A stretch of DNA of 64,000 nucleotides from Chitinophaga varians (lineage in GTDB: Bacteria > Bacteroidota > Bacteroidia > Chitinophagales > Chitinophagaceae), in assembly GCF_012641275.1 (NCBI RefSeq), contig NZ_JABAIA010000004.1, forward strand, positions 1-64,000. Reading direction: 5' to 3'. The position numbers were made by a program, and so were the translations under genes. The notes below the pieces were generated by a model that searched no databases, was not told the origin of the DNA, and was given only the letters and a program-made list of their open reading frames with translations. This document shows positions 1 to 7,621 of the stretch, piece by piece. Each line of letters starts with the position of its first letter. The first letter of the stretch is position 1.

Positions 1-204
1 TAGATGAGTACAACCAGCGAAGACCACATGAATCTTTGAATAATCTCACGCCACATGAGTGGACTACGCAACTTCAGGATATGAAAAAAATCCAAATAAT
101 CACTGTCACCTAAATGGGGTACTTACACTGTCTCTTTATATTGATTTATGATCTAATAGGTGGTTGCCATAAGTGACCTAAGGATTACCAACAGCGTCTA
201 TTGC

Positions 205-414
205 CTATAGAACTATAGCTAAACCGTAAAGAAATAGGAGAATAGAAATTATTTTAATGATAATCCACAAGCAACCGCTCATTCCGCTTCCGATATATGC
301 CCTATAAGAATCAGGCGATGATCTTCTTGCATAGAATTGTTTCCGACTCGCAAAAATAAAAGCCAGGAAACAAATCAACATAATTAAACCTCCAGCCCAG
401 TATTGACTAATCAT
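205..414 (-). CDS. Small membrane protein, unknown function
   Basis: A 69-aa ORF with two hydrophobic stretches, residues about 5-22 and 47-68, separated by a basic, Ser/Arg/Tyr-rich loop. This looks like a two-pass inner-membrane protein. It is not recognised as a known family. It stands alone, divergent from the methyltransferase gene. The length is short and codon evidence is weak, so it may be spurious. Confidence 0.35.
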   Translation of the reverse strand: MISQYWAGGLIMLICFLAFIFASRKQFYARRSSPDSYRAYIGSGMSGCLWIIIKIISILLFLYGLAIVL

Positions 415-637
415 GGCAATAATAGTTTGGTGATGTAGATGTCCATTGAAATTAGCACTATATTTCTGAAACTTTGGAATGAAGCGAACTTTTTTCTAAA
501 GTCATTTTCTGAATACCTATCAGTAATTTTTTACTACCTAATAGCAAATATACACTTCGGATGTCTTTGGAGGGAGATATTTGTATCATTCGCACAAACC
601 ATTACTCCTGCAATTGTTCGTCATTGATGGCAATAGC

Positions 638-1411
638 ATGGAAAGTAAATTAATCCGCCACGGGTCTTTATTCTCGGGCATTGGCGGCTTTGATCTGGCT
701 GCCAACTGGTGCGGCTGGGAGACAGCGTTTCATTGTGAAGTAGATGACTTCTGCAGGAAGGTGCTTCACTATTACTGGCCTCACGCTGTTGCTATCGGCA
801 ATATCGCAGATCATGACTGGAAGAAGTGGAGAGGCAAAGTCGATATCCTCTCGGGAGGTTGGCCCTGCCAGAAGTATTCAGTGGCAGGAAGTAGAATTGG
901 ATCTGAACCGCTCAAGGAGGTCCTGCTGGACGTTGTGGATGCAATCCGGCCGGCATGGGCGGTGCTTGAAAACGTTTTTGGCTTTATTACTGGAAAATTT
1001 GCCCAGGAACACGATCTGCTCTGCCAGCGACTGGAAGCCATGGGCTACGAAGTCCAGACGCTTTGTATTGATGCTGCAAGCTGTGGTGTACCAACGATGG
1101 AACGGCACGTCTGGATTGTTGCAGCGGCCACTGGCCAGCGACGTACACGGCGCTCTCAGCAATCGATACCGGACCTCACCGGAGCACCGTTCCTATTTCA
1201 AAGAGGTGATCCGGGAATGTTCGACAGATGGACGTTACCCGAAAATAGAGTTTGTGACCTGGGTGAAGGGATTCCCGATGGACTGGACATTGAAACCATT
1301 CAGGCGAAAGCCTGGCATACCCAAAGCTTAAAGGCCATAGGCAACGCGATTGTCCCTCAGATTGCCTATTACCTGTTTTCTGCAATAAATGAAACCATAA
1401 AGAAAAAATAG
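638..1411 (+). CDS. DNA (cytosine-5) methyltransferase
   Basis: Likely a C5-cytosine DNA methyltransferase transferring methyl from S-adenosylmethionine. Motif I is the FSGIGGFDLAA stretch near the N terminus; motif IV is GGWPCQ with the catalytic Cys; motif VI is the ENV tripeptide; motif X is GNAIVPQIAYYLF at the C terminus. Motif VIII reads ERHVWIVA where QRR is usual. The ATG at 638 puts motif I a few residues in, as in relatives. An in-frame TTG at 581 with a GGAGGGAG stretch in front would add 19 residues. At 257 aa it is short for the family, with a compact recognition region, but no break is seen. Such orphan enzymes are common in Bacteroidota ICEs, where they may protect incoming DNA. 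Confidence 0.85.
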   Translation: MESKLIRHGSLFSGIGGFDLAANWCGWETAFHCEVDDFCRKVLHYYWPHAVAIGNIADHDWKKWRGKVDILSGGWPCQKYSVAGSRIGSEPLKEVLLDVVDAIRPAWAVLENVFGFITGKFAQEHDLLCQRLEAMGYEVQTLCIDAASCGVPTMERHVWIVAAATGQRRTRRSQQSIPDLTGAPFLFQRGDPGMFDRWTLPENRVCDLGEGIPDGLDIETIQAKAWHTQSLKAIGNAIVPQIAYYLFSAINETIKKK

Positions 1412-1534
1412 CTGGGATACAACATTCATCATTCAAGACTTCAGCATAAGCCTGCACCGAAACGTTTCCTTTTAAGGGACCTGAAAGCTTTAGGAATTGA
1501 TCGCGCTGATATAATGGAACAGGCCACAAACTGA
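1401..1534 (+). pseudogene. Remnant of a small ORF without a start codon
   Basis: The frame is open from 1401 to the TGA at 1532-1534 and has coding-like composition near its end (…LKALGIDRADIMEQATN). The only in-frame ATG is at 1513, a few codons before the stop, and no GTG or TTG precedes it. It may be the tail of a lost gene, or it may use an unusual start. Its stop overlaps the ATG of the next small ORF (TGATG). Confidence 0.25.
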
Positions 1535-1641
1535 TGACACTAATCCTTACCGCCGGCCCGAAAGACGGTCAATACGTCAAGCCGAAGAAGGAGATTGCAA
1601 TAAAGCCCAACAAGAACAGGCAACAGAGGCCACGTCTTTAG
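1534..1641 (+). CDS. Small basic protein, 35 aa, unknown
   Basis: The ATG overlaps the preceding stop codon as TGATG, a translational-coupling arrangement. The peptide starts MTLILTAGPKDGQYVKPKKE and ends in a Lys/Arg/Gln-rich tail. It is too short to identify. Support comes from the coupled start and from composition unlike random sequence. It may be a small ICE backbone protein or part of a decayed locus. Confidence 0.3.
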   Translation: MTLILTAGPKDGQYVKPKKEIAIKPNKNRQQRPRL

Positions 1642-1711
1642 ATCACTCCTTAGTGCGCTCTGGTACTACAATTTCCGCTCCCATTATTTTATACGGGTAA
1701 ATGTCTTGCCA

Positions 1712-3298
1712 ATGGAAGAAAAGGATATCCACGATTTATTGAAATATCTTGCTGACCATGGATTTCAGGGCAAGGACCTGGAAGCAGCATTGATTGCAAG
1801 GATAAGATCAGGCCTTCCGGAATTCAGCATCGATCACCGGATCAATTTCAATTATCAGAAAGAATTGACGGTCAGTTACCGGCTCAACTTTAAAATGAAC
1901 CACCAGGTCGGTGCGTACCTTTTTGATCGTAATCAGGCCAGCTGTATTACACCGCCTAAAATAGAAAATGAGCAATATGACGCGATTAACACCATTGAAT
2001 TAGATTGGCAGATGTCCCAAGTCCACTGGGAACTTTACTTCAAAGGAGGCACAGTTACCGGCGCCGATAACCAAGGAATGGCCCAGCAATGTATTGAAAA
2101 GATCAACCTGCTGCTGCGAAGTAACGAGAACGATCAAATTGGTTTTGCCAGGATGATGATGTTTAAACACTGGCCAAAAGAGCAACTAGGCTCCGACTGG
2201 GTCAGCAGCTACAATGCCAGGTTTCAGCGGGAGCGGGACTTTTCCAACGAGGTGCATGCAAATCTTGCCTATCATCTTTTGACTGGTCAGCTGGATGCCC
2301 TATACGAGAAAGTCGTGGATACGGGCATGGACATGGTTTCCAGATATGATCTATATAATGCGCTTTCCGACCATCTGGAATCCAACTCCGATTCTTTCTC
2401 ACTACACGCGGACTTTTTTCAGCAGGACTGCCAGGGCTCTGTCCAATTATTTATATTCAATTCCGGGAACGCCTACGAAGTCGGGCGGCAGAGCATCTCG
2501 CTGACAAGACACCCGGCAATTGATCATAAAGTCATTAATGGCATAGATACCGCTGCGTTGGAAACGGAAATGGCTGCTGTTAATTGGAAAAACGATCACG
2601 AACTTTTTATTTTCAGGGAAGATGATGTTCCTGACTTTAAGCCGAAAGCAGAAGCCATTTTCAAACAGATGAACTCCATTAAAGATGATCCCGATGGTCA
2701 AAAGATCTATGACCTGTTATCTTTAAGATATTGGGCCGATTCAACCTTTTTTGAAAATTTTATTTGTGAGCGGGCTTGGGATTTTTCAGCTTCCCTTCCG
2801 AAGCATGAGATGGATTTGCCACCAGGAATGGAAATCAGGCTAGGCATAAACCTCCTCGCAGGCAGGCCAATAATGGCCCATCTAGTAGATAAAAGCAAAG
2901 GAGCTTCCGATCTTTGGGTGAAACTCGACAACAATAGACCACCAGACGATCCGCACGTGTATTTTACGGGTGTTACTAAGGACGAGGTGGGCGCATTGGT
3001 ATTTTCCCTCCCGCTTATGCCCGATCTGGAAAGAGGCATCATTACAGATCTTATATCAGGAGAACGGGTAAAGACTCAACATAAAAACGGCCGCCCTTTA
3101 CTTATCGAAGCGGATCCACAGAACAAAACACTGAAGATATTCTCCGTTGATGGAAGACTTATTCCGGTCAATATCCATTTCGATCCGGACTGGCAGCCAC
3201 CGTCCTATTTGGTAGAGCATAGTAAAAAAGAGCGTGATCATTTGTCCGCGGGTGCGATGAAAAAGAAGCCTGACACCAGTAGCAACCTACGCCTCTGA
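1712..3298 (+). CDS. ICE protein with DUF3945-like C-terminal domain
   Basis: A 528-aa soluble protein with no signal peptide or membrane segment. The N-terminal ~370 residues are not recognised. The C-terminal ~140 residues resemble the DUF3945/DUF4099 type found in Bacteroidota mobile elements: NLLAGRPI, then WVKLD, then LPLMPDLE, then the IEADPQNKTLKIFSVDG stretch that matches the family's 'ieaNPqfKTi' signature. Function is unknown; the domain is usually encoded near mobilisation or topoisomerase genes of conjugative elements. The chosen start is ATG 1712; a TTG at 1706 is possible. It lies directly before the oriT-like region and mobA, which suggests a role in DNA processing (inference). 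Confidence 0.6.
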   Translation: MEEKDIHDLLKYLADHGFQGKDLEAALIARIRSGLPEFSIDHRINFNYQKELTVSYRLNFKMNHQVGAYLFDRNQASCITPPKIENEQYDAINTIELDWQMSQVHWELYFKGGTVTGADNQGMAQQCIEKINLLLRSNENDQIGFARMMMFKHWPKEQLGSDWVSSYNARFQRERDFSNEVHANLAYHLLTGQLDALYEKVVDTGMDMVSRYDLYNALSDHLESNSDSFSLHADFFQQDCQGSVQLFIFNSGNAYEVGRQSISLTRHPAIDHKVINGIDTAALETEMAAVNWKNDHELFIFREDDVPDFKPKAEAIFKQMNSIKDDPDGQKIYDLLSLRYWADSTFFENFICERAWDFSASLPKHEMDLPPGMEIRLGINLLAGRPIMAHLVDKSKGASDLWVKLDNNRPPDDPHVYFTGVTKDEVGALVFSLPLMPDLERGIITDLISGERVKTQHKNGRPLLIEADPQNKTLKIFSVDGRLIPVNIHFDPDWQPPSYLVEHSKKERDHLSAGAMKKKPDTSSNLRL

Positions 3299-3458
3299 CA
3301 AATTATCTTGCCATTTTCTGTCATCATTAATTTGCATTCCAGCCTCTCCAACTAGTCCCGAAACTTTAATGCGCTGCCAGAAAAGCAGCTGCTGGAACCG
3401 GCGATCCGGCTCAGGAAAGCGCTTTCGGCACAAATTTCATTAGGTCTGGGTGACCCGG

Positions 3459-3543
3459 CAAGATGTAGGAATGTATACATTCCATCTTGCCCTCCGCTTC
3501 GTTCCCGGGCGGAGGGGGAAATGGCCTTCGGAGTCGGCCATTT
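3459..3543. other. Candidate oriT: three consecutive inverted repeats
   Basis: Three dyads lie head to tail just upstream of mobA. First, a perfect 16-bp palindrome GGAATGTATACATTCC (3468-3483) is flanked by CAAGAT (3459-3464) and ATCTTG (3484-3489). Second, CCCTCCGC (3490-3497) pairs with GCGGAGGG (3509-3516). Third, AAATGGCC (3519-3526) pairs with GGCCATTT (3536-3543). The junction CATCTTG|C around 3483-3490 differs from the IncP/MOBP nic consensus YATCCTG|Y by one base. Position, dyads and nic-like motif together suggest the origin of transfer cut by the relaxase encoded at 3966. Confidence 0.5.
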
Positions 3544-3576
3544 TGTCACCCTGCTCATCAAACAGTATCTGGGTAT

Positions 3577-3972
3577 ATGGAAAGGGTGAAAAAGAGAAAA
3601 GGTCTGCAGCTTCCGCATGTTATTCCCATCCGGATAAGCGAGGAAAAATACCGGGAGCTTTCCGGTTTATTACAGCAAAGCCATTGCCGTTCTATGAGTG
3701 AGCTGCTCCGGAAAATTATTGATAATCGTAAGATTATCGTTGGGAATGTGGACCAGGGTAACCGGTTAATGCTGGAAGAGCTGGCGCTGATAAGAAAGGA
3801 AGTCCTGGCCATTGGTGTCAATATTAATCAGGCAACCCGCCGTGTGAATTCGGAAAGACTGCCGGCAGATCGCCTCGGCCATGCACTTGAGATCGTCCGT
3901 TTATTTCAGCAGGCGGATGAGCGGATAAGCCGGTTGTTTACCCTGATGGCTAAACTTTCGGAACGATGGTAG
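3577..3972 (+). CDS. mobA: MobA-type relaxosome protein
   Basis: A 131-aa basic protein. The N-terminal half (PIRISEEKYRELSGLL … SMSELLRKII) is typical of ribbon-helix-helix mobilisation accessory proteins. The C-terminal half has helices with LIRKEVLAIGVNINQATRR, matching the MobC/MobA 'igvNiNQ' signature. Such proteins bind oriT and help the relaxase nick it. The ATG at 3577 is preferred because the longer frame from 3487 would translate the oriT-like dyads. Its stop overlaps the relaxase start by 7 nt, so the two genes are probably coupled. Confidence 0.8.
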   Translation: MERVKKRKGLQLPHVIPIRISEEKYRELSGLLQQSHCRSMSELLRKIIDNRKIIVGNVDQGNRLMLEELALIRKEVLAIGVNINQATRRVNSERLPADRLGHALEIVRLFQQADERISRLFTLMAKLSERW

Positions 3973-5201
3973 CTAAGATCGTCTGTGGCAAAAGCATTCG
4001 GAAGGCGCTGTACTATAATGAGCATAAAGTGGGATTGGGTGATGCCGTACTGCTACACTCCGGCGGGTACCTGCAGGACACAGCCACAATTTCCTTCAAG
4101 CAGAAGCTACAACGCTTTACGGATCTTACCCGGCTCAACGAACGGACAAAGACCAATGCCGTACATATCTCGCTCAACTTTTCGCCGGCAGATATGCTCG
4201 ATGCTGATAGGCTGCGGAGTATTGCTGATGAGTATCTGCAGCTTATTGGTTGGGGAGAGCAGCCGTTCCTGTTATATCAACACATGGATGCCGGGCATCC
4301 GCATGTCCATATCGTCACCACCAATATCAACCGTTACGGAGAGCGTATCGAAACCCATAACATCGGTAGGATCCAATCGGAACGGGCCCGCAAACATATC
4401 GAGGAAAGCTTCGGCCTGGTGAAGGCCGAAGACCAGAAGAAAGAGCCGTATACATCCCTACAGCCTATAGATATCAACCAGGTCAGTTATGGGAAGCAGC
4501 CGACCAAAGCAGCGATTTCCAGGGTGGTCCGCGAGGTGGTGGCCACCTATAAGTTCTCGTCATTCCAGGAGTTCAATGCGCTGCTCTCCCAGTTCAATGT
4601 GTATGCCGACCGGGGAAAAGAGAATAGCCTGATGTACCGTAACGGAGGAATACAGTACCGCCTTCTGGATGATCATGGTAGTATTGCCGGCGTCCCGATA
4701 AAGGCCAGCAGCATCTTTACCAGCCCAACCCTGGTTAACCTGGAAAAGCTATATCCGGGCTATAAAATGGAGCGAAAGCCATACGGCGAACGGATAAAGC
4801 ACCTGGTGTCAAAAGCGTTGATTACCGCCACTACCATGGAATCACTGCAGCAACAGCTCAGGGAAAAAGGCATTCGGCTATTGTTATACAGGAACACCGA
4901 AGGAAAAGTCTACGGCATGTCCCTCATCGACAACGCCACCCGGTGTATTTTCAAAGCGTCCGACCTCGGAAAGGATTTCAGCGCTGCGAAGGTGATGGAA
5001 AAGCTGGAAAGCTTTGGCGGTACTGATCAAAATACAGCGGACAACCAGCCACCAAAATTTACCAAAGAGCAAGCCCCCACTCAGTTTCCGGCCCAAGCAG
5101 CCGCTGTATTCTTTTCGCTTTGGGATGACCTTACCAGCGACGAGCATACGGAAAGCAGCACCGGCACTTTACGAAGAAAAAGGAAAATCCTAGGCTTATA
5201 G
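3966..5201 (+). CDS. mobB: MobB relaxase (mobilisation nuclease)
   Basis: A 411-aa relaxase of the PF03432/MOBP-like class, which nicks oriT and pilots the strand into the recipient. The metal-binding HxHxH motif is HPHVHIV, His111/113/115, preceded by YQHMDAG. An N-terminal Tyr pair (YYNEHK, near residue 17) is a possible nucleophile, but the assignment is uncertain. Residues about 175-400 are a less conserved C-terminal region. The gene overlaps mobA and is followed 39 nt later by mobC, the usual Bacteroidota mobABC order. No frameshift is seen. Confidence 0.88.
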   Translation: MVAKIVCGKSIRKALYYNEHKVGLGDAVLLHSGGYLQDTATISFKQKLQRFTDLTRLNERTKTNAVHISLNFSPADMLDADRLRSIADEYLQLIGWGEQPFLLYQHMDAGHPHVHIVTTNINRYGERIETHNIGRIQSERARKHIEESFGLVKAEDQKKEPYTSLQPIDINQVSYGKQPTKAAISRVVREVVATYKFSSFQEFNALLSQFNVYADRGKENSLMYRNGGIQYRLLDDHGSIAGVPIKASSIFTSPTLVNLEKLYPGYKMERKPYGERIKHLVSKALITATTMESLQQQLREKGIRLLLYRNTEGKVYGMSLIDNATRCIFKASDLGKDFSAAKVMEKLESFGGTDQNTADNQPPKFTKEQAPTQFPAQAAAVFFSLWDDLTSDEHTESSTGTLRRKRKILGL

Positions 5202-5240
5202 TAGCCTGTGGAAACAATGATCACAACTAAAGAGGGGCTT

Positions 5241-5885
5241 ATGAATACAGGAGAGAACGCCGAGGCGCTCAGAAAGATCACGGACCTGGTCCGAAAATCC
5301 AGCATTGTTATCCTGGGCCTGCATTTCTATTATTACTGCTATCAGGCATTTATCATCTGGGGGTTTACGTATAAGATAACGGAGCAGGTCCTGGCAGGTA
5401 TTGCCGGTACCGGATTATTCCGAAATTTCTTTATTTCTAAGTTTTTCTCATTGGGCCTGCTGGTTGTATCGCTGGTGGGCATCATGGGGAAAAAGAATGA
5501 AAAGCTGACGGTACCCGCCGCCCTGCGGCCACTGATCATCGGCCTTGTCGTATTTGGTCTTAGCCATATATTGCTTAAACTGGATGCTTCTGTCCAGGTG
5601 CTGGCCGGTTTATATATGATCATAACCAGCCTGGGATTCCTGCTCATCCTTCATGGCGGGACCTTGCTGACACGGCTCCTGAAAGACAAACTGCAAGGAG
5701 ACATCTTCAATAAGCTACAGGAAACCTTCCCGCAGGAAGAGCGGCTACTGGAAAATGAATACAGTATCAACCTGCCGGCGAAATACAATTTCAAGGGAAA
5801 AGTTCACAACAGTTATATTAATCTGATCAACCCCTTCCGGGGGTCCCTTCTGTGCGGGACCCCCGGATCCGGGCGAAGAAAATAG
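5241..5885 (+). pseudogene. mobC: mobC coupling protein, N-terminal part of broken gene
   Basis: The N-terminal 214 residues of a type IV coupling protein, which links the relaxosome to the secretion channel. The start MNTGENAEALRKI matches the usual MobC start, so ATG 5241 is preferred over GTG 5208. Four hydrophobic segments lie at about 22-45, 64-80, 94-115 and 120-140 (membrane anchor). The frame enters the Walker A motif as CGTPGSG and then runs into Arg-Arg-Lys and a TAG at 5883-5885 instead of continuing GKS. The next 448 residues of MobC are encoded in another frame just downstream. Unless the 25-nt insert is bypassed, this half lacks the ATPase domain. Confidence 0.8.
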
Positions 5886-5895
5886 AGAGAAATAA
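5871..5895 (+). other. 25-nt insertion splitting the mobC Walker A codons
   Basis: Removing 25 nt restores GTPGSGKSYFVVRH across the junction. The upstream part reads …GGA TCC GG and the downstream part GGA AAG AGC, with a shared GG at both edges, so the exact ends are ambiguous by two bases. The insert is purine-rich and weakly repetitive (AGAAAATAGAG followed by AGAAATAAGG). It contains an in-frame TAG and shifts the frame because 25 is not a multiple of three. Confidence 0.75.
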
Positions 5896-5898
5896 GGA

Positions 5899-7257
5899 AA
5901 GAGCTACTTCGTGGTGCGCCACGTCATCACGCAACATATCCAGAAGGGTTTCTCGATGTTCGTGTACGATTTCAAGTTCCCGGACCTATCGCTGATCGCC
6001 TACAATACATTCCTTAAAAACAAACACGCCTATAAGAAAGTACCGAAGTTCTATACCATAAACTTCGACGATCTCTCGCGCTCGCACCGCTGCAATCCGC
6101 TGGATCCTGCAAGCATGACCGATATCACGGATGCCACGGAGAGCTCCCGGACGATCATGCTGGGGCTCAACAGGGAATGGATCCGTAAGGCGGGCGATTT
6201 TTTTGTGGAATCACCCATAAATTTTCTCACGGGCATAATCTGGTTTTTAAAGAAGTATAAGTCTGGCAGGTACTGCACGCTGCCGCATTGCATCGAGCTG
6301 ATGCAGATGCCCTATGACCAGCTTTTCCCTGTGCTACGTACCGAGCCTGAGATCGAGGTACTGATCAATCCTTTCGTTCTCGCCTATATCAACGGCGCCA
6401 TGGAGCAGCTGGAGGGTCAGATAGCCAGTGCAAAGATAACGCTGGCAAGGCTTTCAAGCCCACAGTTGTACTATGTGATCTCCGGCAATGAGTTCGCGTT
6501 GGATATTAATAATCCTGACGACCCGAAGATACTCTGCATGGGCAACAACCCGCAGAAGCTCCAGGTATACGGGCCGGTGCTTTCACTGTTTGTTACCAGG
6601 ATGCTTAAGCTGGTCAATCAGAAAGGAAAGCTCAAATCCAGCCTGGTTATCGATGAGCTGCCCACTATTTATATCGGCGGCCAATCGGGTGTCGAAGCTA
6701 CCATAGCATCTGCGAGATCCAATCTGGTCAGCACTTTTCTGGCAGTACAGGACATCAGCCAGCTCAAGAAGGATTATGGTAAGGAGATTGCCGATGTAAT
6801 CTTCGGAATCGTCGGCAATATTATATCTGGGCAGGTAGGTGGTGATACTGCGAAAGCCCTATCTGAAAGGTTTGGCCGCATCATGCAGCAACGTGAGAGC
6901 TATTCCATCAACAGTTCCGAGACATCAGTCAGCAAATCGACGCAGCTGGAAGCGGCGATCCCCGCTTCGACCATCTCCTCCCTGAGCTCAGGAGAATTCG
7001 TGGGAAGCGTCGCTGATAATCCCGACATGAAGATAGTACTTAAGAATTTTCATTGCGAGATTCAAAATGATCATGCAGCTATTGCAGCTGAAGAAAAGAG
7101 CTACATACCGGTCCCCAAGGTTCGGGACATAACGCAGGCGGAGATCGATGCCAATTACGCAGCCATTAAGGGAGATGTTGTCCAGCTCATCGAGGATGTG
7201 ATGGAGCATATTTACAATACGCCGGAGCTGACACATCTGCTGATTGCACGGGAATAG
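5899..7257 (+). pseudogene. mobC: mobC coupling protein, C-terminal ATPase part
   Basis: Encodes the remaining ~450 residues of MobC, beginning in frame at KSYFVVRHVITQH directly after the lost Walker A glycine. The segment KGFSMFVYDFKFPDLS is characteristic of Bacteroidota MobC, and Walker B is SSLVIDELPTIY. Total reconstructed length is about 664 aa, the normal family size, so only the insertion is abnormal. A GTG at 5911 could restart translation but would yield a protein lacking Walker A. The strong conservation of this half argues that the break is recent, or that the reading is rescued. Confidence 0.8.
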
Positions 7258-7258
7258 A

Positions 7259-7301
7259 ATCCTGTCAATTTTAGAACTATTCGATCGGTAAATGACAGGA
7301 T
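7259..7301. other. Inverted repeat with nic-like sequence after mobC
   Basis: ATCCTGTCA (7259-7267) and TGACAGGAT (7293-7301) form a 9-bp dyad with a 25-nt spacer starting right after the mobC stop. On the minus strand the right arm reads CATCCTGT, an exact match to the YATCCTGY nic consensus of IncP-like relaxases. It may be a terminator-like hairpin without a T-tract, or a second transfer-related site. Confidence 0.35.
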
Positions 7302-7621
7302 GTTTGCCTGATAATTTATCTAGGTTCGTCAACCGTTAGGGAAGAGAAGCCAAAGCTTGCAGTCACTTTTCCGTGGATGCGACAAATGCCTCACTTTTTA
7401 AACGGATAGCGCTGATATACGACTGGAAAATGTACAGTTCCCTAAAGATCTCCTTTACTATCCAGGAACGTCCCGAAATCCAACGGTTCCCCTTTCTGGC
7501 TTTTTTGGGTGGTTTGAAGCACAGAAAAGCGCCGTCTTGTTTTTGCAAAACAGCCTTTGGAGATGGCGAGGGTGCGTTTGCTCAGGTGCAAAGCTGGTCT
7601 TTGACGCCCGCGCTTATTTTC
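7302..7621. other. Backbone/cargo junction, no convincing gene
   Basis: This stretch between mobC and the TonB-dependent receptor gene holds two short overlapping antiparallel ORFs (7363-7548 minus, 7373-7633 plus) without family resemblance. I see no insertion sequence ends, tRNA or clear promoter. It is probably the border where cargo begins. Confidence 0.5.

Noticed and set aside
439..627. 62-aa plus-strand ORF before the methyltransferase
   Set aside because: AT-rich, no family resemblance and overlaps the alternative start region of the methyltransferase; probably chance.
744..1331. 195-aa plus-strand ORF
   Set aside because: It lies wholly inside the cytosine methyltransferase gene in another frame; the methyltransferase motifs decide the frame.
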